NCBI RefSeq assembly: GCF_963678635.1
Contig: NC_087063.1
Location: 5,612,386 to 5,676,385 of the forward strand
Reading direction: 5' to 3'
Length of the DNA: 64,000 nt
DNA from: Symsagittifera roscoffensis
Taxonomy: Eukaryota; Xenacoelomorpha; Acoela; Convolutidae
In this document: piece after piece, positions 23,401 through 34,999 of the stretch
Position numbering within the stretch: the first letter of the stretch is position 1
Layout of the letters: each line of letters opens with the position of its first letter
The notes under the pieces: model-generated
What the model saw: the letters and a program-made list of their open reading frames with translations, nothing else
Database searches by the model: none
What the model was told of the DNA's origin: nothing
Position numbers and translations under genes: made by a program

Positions 23401-24000
23401 ATTAGACCCTTCACAGTCCGTGAACGAAACTGTAGAACAGGAAAGTCAGAAAAGCAATCGTTCGCCGTAGGTGAAACTGAAAAATTGCCCGGAAAGAGCA
23501 AAAACAGGACATCTAGTATAAATGAATTGAATTTATTAGGATTTTAGGCCACAAAAGCGGATCGAGAACGTCAAGGAACCAGTGACTGCACATGTGACTT
23601 GTCATCAAAAAAAACAGACAACAAAAAAAACTAATGTAAACCCAAACCCGGAGATTTGCGACCCCAGGTCAAGTTAATAAAAGAAACATGATATTGAACT
23701 ACTTCGGATCGGAACCCGAAACTCAATTTTTTGATGAGCGGCTGCCTTGAAACATTTAGTAGGTCTAGTTCGGGCAATCCAGACGAAGATAGGTAATTCA
23801 AAACTCGGCGAGTGCAATAGACGATCACTTGAGAGAAAGATACACTGAGTGATAGCTCTAGAAAATTTAAAAAAAAAACAAGACAGAGTTTCAATGAACG
23901 ACTCTTTTGTGGCAAGGAACCAGGAGATTCACAAGAAGAAAGGAAAGAAAGTTTCGGAGCAATGGTCGAAACCAAGAGTCAGAAGGTCTCGGAGGACAGA

Positions 24001-25400
24001 GATAAACGAGCAACACTAGTTGTAGAGATACACGGAGTCCAGTTTACCACGGGGATCAGGATGAATTTGGAGCGGAGGGGAACGCGACCAGGCGACTAGT
24101 CAGTGAAAAAACTCCAGTAGAACAGGGACAACACTTCGCAACTTCGACCGTGACCCTTGAATGAGAAGAAATGAGAGAACTGTCCTTCACTTCGATTGAA
24201 AAGCTAGCGGCTGAGGTTTTAACCACTGACCATACAGTGATGCAGGGGGAACCCGGAAAAGCAGTCACGTCCTCTTCTTTCTCGGAAAGATTGCAGATTA
24301 CTTTGGGAAATATCTTACTATTTTTGATGGGAGCAGGAGCCTGTTACGAGGTCGATAAACAAGAGGAGACCTACAATAACGAAGAGGAGGATGTTTACCG
24401 ATCACAGCAGAGCTTCAACAGTTCGACATGAAGAGGAGATGCCCGTCAACACGGAGAAGGGCTCTCCGATCAGTTTGGTACTGTCAGAAAGATTAACACG
24501 GCTTCAAATAGAATGCAATATTCTAGTGGTTTTTTGACAACGGCCAATCCTTGTAAACGTTGGGAGTGTTGTTGGCAGATTACGACGTTGGGAGTGTTGT
24601 TGGCAGATTACGAGTGACCTACGAAACAGAGGGATGGGTCGCGAGTTTCGTCTAGCACCAAACTGCCTACCAAAAGTAAATTGACTCCACTACTGAAAAC
24701 GCCATTGGTCAATGATGAGACAACAATGAAAGAAGCCCTAATCAGAATGATGCACATGATGGGCGAGCAAGAAAAACAGGTTTCGAACAGAATGAGTGAG
24801 CTGGAGATAGCGATTCACATCGATTAAAAAGTTTGCGAGAAGATATATTCCGCAAAAAACAGAAAGCGAGCCGAAGTGAGAAACGCATAAAGGAAGAAAC
24901 GGATGGTTACGAGGCCAGAAGTTGTCGCGATTGAGCAACGGTTGAGAGACGACACAGAGCAACTTCGGTGTAAAAAACAGCAGGCTTGATGCCATGATGA
25001 AAAGACGTAACCAGCCATAACGGACAGACTAGATGGTCCCTTGGAAAGTAGAAATGGATCAAGAAACAGAGGAACGCACTCGAAGGATACGAGAAGAGAG
25101 CCAGGAGTGAACTTCAATGAACCCTCGAAAAGAGCAAAAATAGGTGGGTTCACTAGAAGGAGGGGTAATTCAGCAAACAACCCCACTGGTATTCACGTGC
25201 CAAGGAGTCGGAAAAACGGCCACAGAAGATACTGAAGTGGCAGCATACCAGCTTCGAATAACCGACTCACGCGGAATGGAACCACTCGAACCCGGGAAGG
25301 GCTCACCCAAGCAATTCTCGCAGAAGGGATGTTCCAGACCTCAAATGGCTGATACTCTTGAACATATGGGTTTCACTCGAGATATTACGGCAATAGTGAC
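24001..25400 (+). other. Element 2 leader-to-gag stretch, N-terminal gag not recognisable
   Basis: Small open frames at 24,171-24,431, 25,041-25,235 and 25,144-25,410 match nothing I recognise and have no clear counterpart in gag of element 3. They may be remnants of the rapidly changing gag N-terminus. A 28-bp direct repeat (GACGTTGGGAGTGTTGTTGG and following) sits at about 24,557-24,613. Confidence 0.3.
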
Positions 25401-25419
25401 AGCGTTGTAACCTATGAAT

Positions 25420-26330
25420 TGATCCCTGGAGACATTCCTCACGAGATTATCCAGGATCAACGAGCACAGTGAGAAGTCTAAAAGAGTGTTCAAGAAATCG
25501 AGAGTGTTTGTAAAGAAAAGTCAGACGATTGCATTAGGCAGATATACAGAGATCATGAAGTTGCGTTTCGAGGAAGAGGACTTGACTGAAAGACAGGCGT
25601 GCAGCGTGCTCACATTTAACATGGGAAAGACAGTCCTGTGATGGCGAAAAAGCATTATCAACGGGATACTTCCGAGAAGATCTTCGAGATACTGCTGAAT
25701 AGTTTCGGCTCAAGCGTGCAAGCGCATCAAGCGATGTTGTGCTTTGAGAAAAAAACGCGAAGAAGAGGAGATCATAGAAAACTTTTTGGATGACTTGGAG
25801 ATGCTGAGAAGAATCAGTCAAACGGACGAGTCAAAGAGTAGGCTGAACCTGTCAGTGGTTTCAAAGAATTCCAAGATGATGTGAAGAGTCACGAGCATAG
25901 AACGATAATGCTAGCAATTTATTACACCCCTCTCTCAACCAATGGATGAACGCCGGAACAGTTGAGACTCAAATTCAAAAACTACATACTGCTGAAGTCT
26001 TCGACGAGGTCTGGTTTTGACAAAAAACATTTATTGCATTCTTAATAATGGATCTGCAAACCAAGGCAACAGCAGGTACAAACATAGAGATGATATGAAC
26101 AAGAGGCGCTCTTGCGCAACTTGCAGTTCCGCGGACCACCATGTAACGGGGGAGTATCGAACATTAATCATGAATATTTTATAATGGAATTAATCTCGAA
26201 ATTCGGCCTCAGGTGCTTCTTTTTAAGTCGGAATGTCTATAACTTTGGGATGCCGTGGCGGATATCAAGCAGCCCTTGTATAAAGAGGCTTCGCCCGGTG
26301 TTAAAGCTAGCAAGGCACGTCTGATGAGTG
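25420..26330 (+). pseudogene. gag: Gag remnant of element 2: capsid and damaged zinc knuckles
   Basis: The stretch 25,560-25,990 aligns in order with the capsid part of element 3 gag. AGGCGTGCAGCGTGCTCAC matches the Arg-Gln-Ala-Cys segment, GAATAGTTTCGGCTCA matches Asn-Arg-Phe-Gly-Ser, and GATGACTTGGAGATGCTGAG matches Asp-Asp-Leu-Glu-Ser-Leu. The nucleocapsid starts near 26,097 with Asn-Lys-Arg-Arg-Ser-Cys-Ala-Thr-Cys. The last Cys of knuckle 1 is lost, and knuckle 2 has only its first Cys (RCFFLSR near 26,212). Several stops and shifts are present. Confidence 0.75.
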
Positions 26331-26636
26331 AACCGAAAGCTCGCAGGAATAAGACGCCTTAAGAATTGACCACTAGGAAAATGCGAGCCGTGATGGAAAA
26401 AAGCTAATGAAACGGAAACCGAGAACGCAGCGCAGGATTCAAGAACAGCAGCGCAGGATTCGAGTTCAACAACAACTGGCAACTATTGAAATAGGACAGA
26501 AAAACAAGCTTGCAATAGAAAATGAGAGGGCGAAGGACCAAATCAATGTCTTCGAAGCATCAACAGTGGAAGAATCGAAGACAGCAAGTAGCTGGAGCAT
26601 AAGATTGAATGTCATTTCTAGTCAACGATTGGAATA

Positions 26637-27560
26637 GTGCTTCAGGCAGCAGAATACAGTCAATTTGGGCATCAGCTGATCAGAAACTTGAGTGAGCAGC
26701 CGGAGTTTGCAATGATTTATCTGGATTTTTTAATCGAGGGTTGTGCGAGCCTTGCTGATGACAGTGGTACCCGAACCTTGAAAACTAATGGTCGTTATGT
26801 AGAAGTCCACGGTCCATACAAAGTAATGCTCAACGTGGATAGCATTTGCACCTGCACCAAAACCTATGTAACGATAGACAGCGACCAGAAAGAGCAAATA
26901 TACTTGAATCAGAAAAGTTGAAGGTCCGCAGAATTGAAAATGACGCCATGATGGAAAAAGATGCGGGATACAATCTGATACAAGGCAGATATGGCTGCAC
27001 AACTGCTAGACACAGACGGGAAAAAGATAGGAGTCTCAGGACTCCTAGACACAGGAGCAGTACTCAGTGCGATCTATTGAATCTTGGTTCTGCTTATTGG
27101 CGGGCTCCGTTGCGAAAGCAGGACAGGGAAAAGACGTGGTTTGCATGCGAGTTGTGCTTGTACCAGTGGAAGAGTATGCCCCTCGGCTTGTGCAATGCAA
27201 CAGCGAACTTTCAGAGGCTTATAGCTCAAGCCTCGACTAGCGTAACAAAGAAATATGGGAACCTCGTGATGTGCTATGAAGGTGATGTAGTGATAGCGAC
27301 ACCCAACTTGACTGAACATATTGACAAACTCCATGAAATATGAAAAAAGATGGCTTGAAATGTAAACCTTCGAAATGCGAGATCTTCAGAAACTCAATAA
27401 ATCACCGTGGAAGAATGGTAAATAGGCATGGCATAAAGCAGGATCCTGATGCGGTGGAAGCCGTGCTAACATGAAAAGCCCTCAGGGCAGACATGCAATT
27501 GATGAGCTTCCTAGACAGAGAAGGAAGACATCGATATTCAGAAGACGACATTCAACTAAG
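26637..27560 (+). pseudogene. pol: Protease-RT deletion fusion of element 2, copy 1
   Basis: The protease region is in pieces from 26,637. The active site near 27,047 is an intact DTGAVLSAI but is followed at once by a stop and then LNLGSAYWRAPLRKQD, the RT segment that in element 3 lies more than 1.2 kb further downstream. The region between (end of protease, RT fingers) is missing. RT continues with MPLGLCNATANFQRL. The catalytic box is YEGD, not YVDD, at about 27,277. The RNase H domain is also absent: the thumb leads directly to fragments of the RNase H to integrase linker. Confidence 0.8.
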
Positions 27561-30500
27561 AGGCGCATAAAGCAGTGAGTGAAGTTGAATCAAAACACTG
27601 GGAGCAAAAAATTATTTCCAGGAGTCGGGCAGTGAAGTGAATGGAGACACATATTTTGATGGATAAAACTATAAAACGATTAAGGAATGGATAAAACTGC
27701 CTACCGAAGAAATTGGAAGCTGACACTTATTCAGACAGGAACTCGAGTACGGGTTCTGAGATGTCGGAATTGGCGATCAACACATTATTGATGCAGACTC
27801 AAGCCAGAATTTTGGACAGGGAGTTACATCAAGACCCTGATAGCGATGTAAGGTACATCAAGACCCTGAAAAATTTGGTGCGTGAAAATGGAATATGACA
27901 GACATCAACCTAGTGAGCTGAACTCTCAACTAAGGGTTATGAAAAGATATTTGAAGGCAAGATACACACTCTCGGAGTTTCTAAGAGCAGAACATTGGAG
28001 AATACTACATGCATTGCTCTCGGAAAATGCGGAATTATGGGCGATTGTATCTGAACAAGAGGATTTTAGACTGAAAAGGAGATGGGAAGCCAAGGTTTTG
28101 AACAAATAGAAAGCAACAGTAATGCCACAACTCTATCAAATGGAGCTAATGTTCAGGTCACATGATCAGATGGGACATCAGAGATAGATAAGGTGTAACA
28201 GAGGATCTTGAAACGCTTTCAGTGGACTGGAGTGAAGGAAGCATGAGCAAAATTAGTTACAGCATGTCTGTCATGCAAAAAGTGGAAGATCTCATGAAAC
28301 TGAAATTGCCATTGCAATCAATTGATTCATCAGATTTAATGAGGTGCTGCAAATTGATCATTAGAAGATGTTTATGACAGACAGTTGATATAATCAGGTC
28401 ATGGTGATGATTGATCACCTTTCGAAATTTGCAGAAGCAGTGCCCTGCATAACGGCCTCAGCCGAGAAGACTTGCGATCATCTGGTCAATGGTTAGATGG
28501 TCAGGCATGGAAGTCCGATATTGATTCAGTTGGACGGTGAGCCTGTTTTGTAGTTGAGCAGACCAAAGAACTCATGAGACGTTCTCAAGTAACCCAAGAT
28601 CATTCTACATACCATCAAGAAACCAGTGCTTTAGAAGAGAGGCAAAACCGAACTTTGTTATGGATGTTTAAGGTTCACTTTTCCCGATAAATGACAGACT
28701 GGAAAAGATATTTGCTACAAAGGATTGGGGCATATAAATGTACGCAGTACTCTAGTACAGGAATTATTCCATATATGATGCTGACAAAAAACGAAAGGGA
28801 TCTGCCCGTGAATTTCTTTTACTCTGAAATTGAAGACAAAAAGACATCACCACTGGTCGACGTGAGAGAGGTGATAGGGCGTTAGGAGGAGCTCAATGAC
28901 TTGTGCAGACGCAACACGCAATTAGCGCAGGTAAGGCAGAGGTAGAAATTTGACCAGAAGGCAGCTGGTGCCAAAGCTTACTCAGTGGAAGGTTATGTAT
29001 GGGTCTTTCAGAATGAGATACCGTCAAGGGTACTAAGAACTCGTAAACAAATGGGGGGTCCCTTCATGATAAGGCACAACAATAGACACAGACGGGAAAA
29101 AAATGGGAGTCTCAGGACTCCTAGACACAGGAGCAGTACTCAGTGCGATCTATTGGATCTTGGTTCTGCTTATTGGTGGGCTCCGTTGCGAAAGCAGGAC
29201 AGGAAAAAAACGTGGTTTGCATGCGGCTTGTGCTTGTACCAGTGGAAGAGTATGCCCCTCGGCTTGTGCAATGCAACAGCGAACTTTCAGAGGCTTATAG
29301 CTCAAGCCTCGACTAGCCTAACAAAGAAGTATGGGAACCTCGTGATGTGCTATGAAGGTGATGTAGTGATAGCGATACCCAACTTGACTGAACATTTTGA
29401 CAAACTCCGTGAAGTTTTCGACGTATGAAAAAAGATGGCTTGAAATGTAAACCCTCGAAATGCGAGGTCTTCAGAAACTCAATAAATCACCTGGGAAGAA
29501 TGGTAAATAGGCATGGCAAAAAGCAGGATCCTGATGCGGTGGAAGCCGTGCTAAAATGAAAAGCCCTCAGGGCAGACATGCAATTGATGAGCTTCCTAGA
29601 CAGAGAAGGAAGAGATCGAAATTCAGAAGATGACATTCATTTTAGAGGCGCATAAAGCAGTGAGTGAAGTTGAATCAAAACACTGGGAGCAAGAATCGAT
29701 TTCCAGGAGTCGGACAGCGAAGTGAATGGAGACACATATATCGATGGATAAAATTATAAAACGATAAAGGAATGGATAAAACTGCCTACTGAAGAAAATG
29801 GAAGCTGACACTTTTTCAGACAGGAACTCGATTACGGGTTCTAAGATGTCGGAATTGGCGATCCACACATTATTGATGCAGACTCAAGCCAGAATTTTGG
29901 ACAGCCAGTTACATCAAGACCCTGATAGCGATTTAAGGTACATCAAGACCCTGAAAAGATTGGTGCGTGAAGATGGAAGATGACAGACATCGCCCTAGTG
30001 AGCTGAACTCTCAACTAAGGGCTATGAAAAGATATTTGAAGGCAAGATACACACTCTCGGATTTTCTCAGAGCAGAAAATTGGAGAATACAACATGCATT
30101 GCTCTCGGAAAATGCAGAATTATGGGCGTTTGTATCTGAACAAGAGGATTGTAGATTGAAAAAGAGATAGGAGGCCAAGGTTCTGAACAAATAGAAAGCA
30201 ACAGTAATGCCACAACTCTATCAAATGGAACTACTGTTCAGGTCACGTGATCAGATGGGACATCAGAGATAGATAAAGTGTAACAGAGGATCTTGAAACG
30301 CTTTCAGTGGACTGGAGAGAATAAAGCATGAGCAAAATTAGTTACAGCATGTTACAAGTGGAAGATCCCATGAAACTGAAATTGCCATCGCAATCAATTG
30401 ATTCATCAGATTTAATGAGGTGCTGCAAATTGATCATTAGAAGATGTTTATGACAGACAGTTGATATAATCAGGTCATGGTGATGATTGATCACCTTACG

Positions 30501-31165
30501 AAATATGCAGAAGCTGTGCCCTGCATAACGGCCTCAGCCGAGAAAACTTGCGATCATCTGGTCAATAGTTAGATAGTCAGGCATGGATGTCCGATATCAT
30601 TTCAGTTGGACGGTGAGCCTGTTTTGTAGTTGAGCTGACCAAAGAACTCATGAGATTTTCTCAAGTAACCCAAGATCGTTCTACATACCATCAAAAACCA
30701 GTGGCTTAGAAGAGAGGCAAAACCGAACTTTGTTATGGATGTTAAAGGTATACTTTTCCCTATAAACGACAGACTGGAAAGGATATTTGCTACCAACGAT
30801 TGGGGCATATAACAGTACGCAGTAGTCTACTACAGGAATTAGTCCATATGTGATGCTGACAAAAAACGAGAGGGATCTGCCCGTGAATTTCTTTTACTCT
30901 GAAAATGAAGACAAAAAGACATCACCACTGGTCGACGTGAGAGAGGTGATAGGGCGTTAGGAGGAGCTCAATGACTTGTGCAGACGCAACACGCAATTAG
31001 CGCAGGTAAGGTCGAGGTAGAAAATTGACCAGAAGGCAGCTGGTGCCAAAGTTTACTCAGTGGAAGATTATGTATGGGTCTTTCAGAATGTGATACCGTC
31101 AAGGGTACTAAGAAACGCGTAAGCAAATGGGGGGTCCCTTCATGATAAGGGCCATTTGTAAGTAC
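27011..31165 (+). repeat. Tandem duplication of the PR-RT-IN block (about 2.08 kb per unit)
   Basis: CACAGACGGGAAAAA begins at 27,011 and again at 29,087. The whole following block recurs in order with small indels: DTGA, RT, linker frames at 27,713 and 29,798, integrase. At the unit join the upstream copy ends in the GGTCCCTTCATGATAAGGCA segment of the integrase C-terminus. The second copy continues past that point into the true integrase end at 31,130-31,290. Both copies share the protease-RT deletion. Confidence 0.93.
27713..29085 (+). pseudogene. pol: Integrase remnant of element 2, copy 1
   Basis: 27,713-28,109 corresponds to the linker before integrase. The zinc domain follows near 28,130-28,280 (SHDQMGHQR, then CLSC). 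Core segments are visible near 28,350-28,660: Leu-Gln-Ile-Asp-His, VMVMIDHLSKFAEAVPC and EERQNRTLL. 28,691-28,885 keeps the MTDWKRYLLQ and TGIIPYMMLT segments seen in all copies. Stops are frequent, and several catalytic-core blocks are altered. Confidence 0.75.
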
Positions 31166-31290
31166 ATCAAGATGGACGTTTCTACAGACTGAGCATTGGC
31201 CGAGCTGCTATTTTTGAGAATATCAAACCCCATAACTCATCCACTGACGACTGGGGTAAACACGAAGACTTGGAGAAGGGTGGCTATTTC
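29087..31290 (+). pseudogene. pol: Protease-RT-integrase remnant of element 2, copy 2
   Basis: This is the second unit of the duplication, with the same DTGA-to-LGSAYW fusion at about 29,123-29,170. Here the stop between the two is absent, so one frame (28,985-29,428) reads through integrase C-terminus, protease active site and RT. The RT box is again YEGD. The linker frame is 29,798-29,983. Integrase pieces follow to 31,060, and the integrase tail with GGPFMIR lies near 31,130-31,160. Confidence 0.78.
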
Positions 31291-31329
31291 ATAATGGATC
31301 TTTACAGCAAAGTCAACGAGAAATCACCA

Positions 31330-32215
31330 GAGAGAAAAATTATGGGAATGAAGATCTAGAGAAAGGAACAGATCTGCCATTGAACTTGGATCCTAATGAC
31401 ATAATCGATGCGGATGACGAAACGTTGCCTAATACAGAGAAAGATTGGGATAACCCCAAGAAGAAGGAAGTTGTTAAAAACACGGAGCCAAATCTTTCTA
31501 CAGATACCTGCAGATACGACAGAATAATAGAGAAACACCCGCAAAAAATACAATCTTTATGAGGACAATTTTGTAGTGGACTGGATAGAACTGAAGAAAA
31601 TAGCGGAAAATTTAGTCCGTCTAGATGAAAAAACCGCGACTCCGGGGAGGGGGTAGGACTTATCCACACAGAAATTAGTTTAAAAAAAATTAAGAACTGC
31701 AAGATAACTAAGTAAATTAGAGGCAGAAAGTGACTTAACCGTTCAAAAACCAGATATAGGAAGAGTAATAGAGACAAACTTTAATTTACCGAGTGAATGA
31801 TTAAGTAGCAGAACACCTACTGATAATGATTTTATACGTATGGACAGGACATTGGCATCCGACAGAAGATACCATAGAACTTTAGATAACATAGAACTTT
31901 AGATAACACTAGATAACATAGAAACTTTATGGAAGCGAAGACAAGGAAAAGAGCGCGTAGCAGCCTTGCCATCTGCGGCTTCACAAATACCAGGAAAGTA
32001 CTTATGCTTTCCGATGACAAGGGCGACAGCAAAAGCATCACGTGGACAGAGAAGACTTGGTCTGAAGACGTGAACTCTGAAGAGGCTAAGAGAATTCCTA
32101 ATGGAAAAAGCTCTCAATTCCTGTGTATGGCCCAAGCAAAGGACGACCGCACCCGTTATTTTTTAAAATTATTTAAATTAGTCATTATGAGTAATTCAAA
32201 AACAACCTCAGAAAA
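31330..32215 (+). pseudogene. Macro-domain region of element 2, first copy
   Basis: 31,380-31,562 begins NLDPNDIIDADDE and has a Lys-Asp-Trp-Asp-Asn-Pro segment, matching the NLSLDDNEKIDADSE and EEDWNDPEQ segments of element 3. At 31,648 the motif GGGGGTAGGACTTATCCACAC matches the Gly-Val-Gly-Leu-Thr-His segment. From about 31,835 a partial macro domain is visible (Met-Asp-Arg-Thr, then Ala-Ala-Leu-Pro-Ser-Ala-Ala-Ser-Gln-Ile-Pro-Gly-Lys equivalents across frames). A short internal repeat (AACTTTAGATAACA) near 31,877-31,915 has damaged it. Confidence 0.6.
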
Positions 32216-33062
32216 AGTCTAAAGCGTCCATTCTTTGATCAATTTTCAAAAATTATGTTTGAATTATAATTTTAATACTTGTTAAGAACAAATGGTTTTA
32301 TTCTACTAGTTTTAAATATTCTTGTTATTGTAAAATGGATGACAATGTAGTTCAAATGGGATTGTTATGTCCTGACTTTTAGATCTTTTTTGATCAATTT
32401 TTTTCTAAATTTCAAACTTTGAAATAAAATGATTTTGTAATGATTTTATACGTATGGACAGGACATGTGCAATTGCCATTAACGCGGACATGGGGTTTAG
32501 ATCACCATTGGTATCCGACAGAAGAGAGCACGAGAACATAGAAACTTTATGGAAGCAAGGACCAGGAAAAGAGCGAGTAGCAGCCTTGCCACCTGCGGCT
32601 TCACAAATACCAGGAAAGTAATTATGCTTTCCGATGACAAGGGCGACAGTAAAATCACCACGTGGACGCTGAAGACTTGGTCTGAAGACGTGGACTCTGA
32701 AGAGGCTAAGAGATTTCCTAATGGTAAAAGCTCTCAGTTTCTGTGGATGACCCAAGCAAAGGACGACCGCATCCGTTATTTTCCTTGATTATTTAATTTA
32801 GTAATTGTGAGTAATTCAAGAAAAGAACAATCTCAGAAAAAAGTCTAAAGCGTCCATTCTTTCATCAATTTTCAAAAATTAAGTTTGAATTATAATTTTT
32901 TTAATACCTCCTAAGAACAAATCTTTTTAGCCTACTAGTTTTAAACATTCTTTCTAATGTAAAATGGATGACAATGTAGTTCAAGTGGGATTGTTATGAC
33001 CTGACTTTTAGTTTTTTTATTAATCAATTTTTTTCTAAATTTCAATTTTTGAATTAAAAAGA
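31818..33062 (+). repeat. Tandem duplication of macro-domain part plus 3' non-coding sequence (about 620 bp units)
   Basis: TAATGATTTTATACGTATGG occurs at about 31,823 and 32,437. Each copy holds the C-terminal macro-domain remnant, then the same AT-rich tail (GTCTAAAGCGTCCATTCTTT, GGATGACAATGTAGTTCAA, CCTGACTTTTAG). The second copy keeps a stretch with Ile-Asn-Ala-Asp-Met that is deleted in the first. Confidence 0.9.
32440..32790 (+). pseudogene. Macro-domain remnant of element 2, second copy
   Basis: Across frames this shows Asp-Arg-Thr-Cys-Ala-Ile-Ala-Ile-Asn-Ala-Asp-Met, then Asp-Arg-Arg-Glu, then Glu-Arg-Val-Ala-Ala-Leu-Pro-Pro-Ala-Ala-Ser-Gln-Ile-Pro-Gly-Lys, then Arg-Leu-Arg-Asp-Phe. 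This is the same block order as the macro domain of element 3 (53,641-53,890). It is broken by a stop directly after the Pro-Gly-Lys block and by frameshifts. The terminal beta strand is not recognisable. Confidence 0.6.
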
Positions 33063-33119
33063 TTGAAATCAAACCATATAATCGCAACCACTAAGACAAT
33101 ATTGACAGTTTAAAGATTT

Positions 33120-34735
33120 GAGCTGAGGCCTACGTTGGTCCGGTCATAGGCGAGGTTTATCGACGGCTACTGGAACGAATTTATGCTCAAGGTGACGCAG
33201 AGGTAGTGATGCTAACGGCTGGCCTGACGAACATCTTGAGGCATGACAACCGTGGGGACCGTCCCTCGAAAGTCTTGTTGATGGCAGCTCGGAGCGAGGA
33301 AGGAGTGATGAATCATCCAAGCCTCCTGCACATGATGAGATGGAGAAATGGAGCACTCTCAAGGAGTGATTTAGCGCATGAGCCTGGGCTGTAGACCACA
33401 AGAACATATCAGCCCGTAGAGATGCCTCTTCCAACCAGGCCTAGGCCCGGTTTGTGGAGAAGACATCAAGCTATACATCAGGATATAGGTAGCGAGGCTA
33501 TAGTGAAAAATGCAGTGCCACTGAGGAGAGAGCGAGAGCAGAGGAAGAAGTCCAGACAAACGAGAATATGAAAGACATCCCCGAGCAAGGGAAAGAGCTG
33601 GACAGATTGTCGAAAGAATTAATGAGGACTCGAGAAGACAGAGATACGTAGAGATTGTTCGAAAACTGCAACAAGATGCATAAAAAGGAAAAGAGTGCTT
33701 GACGAGGGAGTAGAAAGAGGGATCTGAGGAAAGCGGAACGCACACTGCCTGAAGGACACGTCCTCAACAGGAAGTTACCGATGGAGCTCCTTAAGCCTCG
33801 CGAGCTGAGCCAGACTACGGAGATGCAAGTCTCGTCAGGATCTGGAATACAGACGATCCCGGACCCGAGTGATACCCTGGGAGATCGGGTAATCGAAAGG
33901 ACTTGAGACAGCTGGTCGAATCGATGCCAAAAGGAATACGCCAGGTTCCGGGATGACTTCACCCTATGAAACGACCGACGATACCGGTAGAGCGGAACTC
34001 TCTGCGAGTGTGACGAAGGCATTTGAACCCATGACCAATACATGTGCTGGATCAGGGCAGGGCTCTCGCAAATAGGCAAGGAAAATGTCCATAAAGAAAA
34101 TTTTACGAGCACTGGACGTGCCGAAGAACAATGAGATCAGGAATGACTTCAGGAAAATTTCGGATACTGTCTCGCGAGCTTGCGTTAATGATTCAATATG
34201 GAGCCCAGCAGTGATTTTGCAACAGCCACTCTTCGATCCCTGTACTGAATGGTTGAGCTGAGAAATCCGGGAAAAATTGTGGATTTGATTATCCTAGTAG
34301 GAACCAGCAACGTGTCCAAGACTTCGAAAGTAGAAGAGAATCGATAGGAAAAGATGCTGCACCGCCTATTTACTGCGGTCTGTCAGAAACACCAGCGCTC
34401 GTTAGTGGTTATTTGCGCGGTGCCCACGATTACGAGGATACAGCAGGCTCCTGCACGAAGGAAAAATGAGAGATGCGTGAGACAGCACATCATAGTACAA
34501 AAACTTGCAAGTCGCAATACTGAACGACTGGTGCTAAGGGATCTAGAGCATGAGTTGAGAGCCCTTGATCAATCAAGATTTACGACTGACGGCATGAACC
34601 ATGTCTTCCAGGAACGAGTGAGTGAGCCAGAAATCGTGCTGTTTGAAACAAGGGTTCTGAATGCTGAAGAAGCGACAAAAGCACGAGCCATTTTTACCTT
34701 TGAGCCACCTGATCTGGAAACGCGACTGGGATTCA
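33120..34735 (+). pseudogene. Second polyprotein part 1 of element 2: N-domain, coiled coil, SGNH remnant
   Basis: 33,160-33,394 parallels the N-terminal domain of element 3 (Tyr-Arg-Arg-Leu-Leu-Glu-Arg, then the ARSEEGVMNH segment against YTTDGISNQ, ending LAHEPGL against LARNPGL). 33,500-33,720 is Glu/Lys/Arg-rich and fits the coiled coil. SGNH block III is VGTSNVSKTS (GTND changed to GTSN) near 34,300. Block V corresponds to the Thr-Thr-Asp-Gly-Met-Asn-His segment near 34,578. No GDS block is visible; the region before 34,250 is degraded. Confidence 0.6.
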
Positions 34736-34995
34736 AACCGTGCGGAGCTCTAGTGACTAAGAACAGAGGTCAGATGTAATGGAACGACTGGATGAAGTTC
34801 ACGAGATCGGTACTAGCCAAGAGCCAAACCGTGCGGAGCTCTAGTGACTAAAACAGAGGTCAGATTAAATGGAACGACTGGGTAAAGGTCACGCGTCTGG
34901 GATCGGTACCAGCCAAGAGTCAAATCGTGCTGAGCTCTAGTGACTAAGAACAGAGGTCAGACGTAATGGAACGACTTAGTGAAGGTCACTGGACC
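34736..34995 (+). repeat. Three-unit tandem repeat of about 91-96 bp
   Basis: Units start at 34,736, 34,827 and 34,923 and share GCGGAGCTCTAGTGACTAA, ACAGAGGTCAGA and AATGGAACGACT. The second unit has an 8-bp insertion, and the third is partial. It lies at the boundary between SGNH part 1 and part 2. Confidence 0.9.
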
Positions 34996-34999
34996 ATTA

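Larger units (their letters stand above)
19590..23830 (+). repeat. Large direct duplication in the leader of element 2 (about 2 kb units)
   Basis: The stretch from about 19,690 to 21,300 recurs diverged at about 21,740-23,700. Shared landmarks include CATACACTA..GAACCGATAGATTCTATAAC (19,785) with CATACACTATTGAATCGAAAG (21,807). The reading AAAACTCGAGAACTACTG occurs at 20,070 and 22,120. GGGTCCAAACTCAA occurs at 20,430 and 22,505. GTCCGTGAACGAAA occurs at 21,020 and 23,417. Copies differ by many substitutions and indels, so the duplication is old. Confidence 0.75.
19240..24000 (+). other. Repeat-rich leader of element 2, no gene seen
   Basis: AT-rich sequence with no credible coding region. 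It occupies the same position as the leader of element 3 (42,620-45,264) but shares no clear sequence with it. Small frames here fall in repeats and have no recognisable product. Confidence 0.6.

Noticed and set aside
20472-23470. Repeated CCAATCCGGAAGGGTC units as a CRISPR-like array
   Set aside because: Units are degenerate and contiguous, with no constant-length unique spacers or cas genes, and the context is a eukaryotic retroelement leader.
24171-25410. Small open frames before the gag remnant of element 2 as genes
   Set aside because: No recognisable domain, no counterpart in the other copies, and lengths within what chance allows in this composition.
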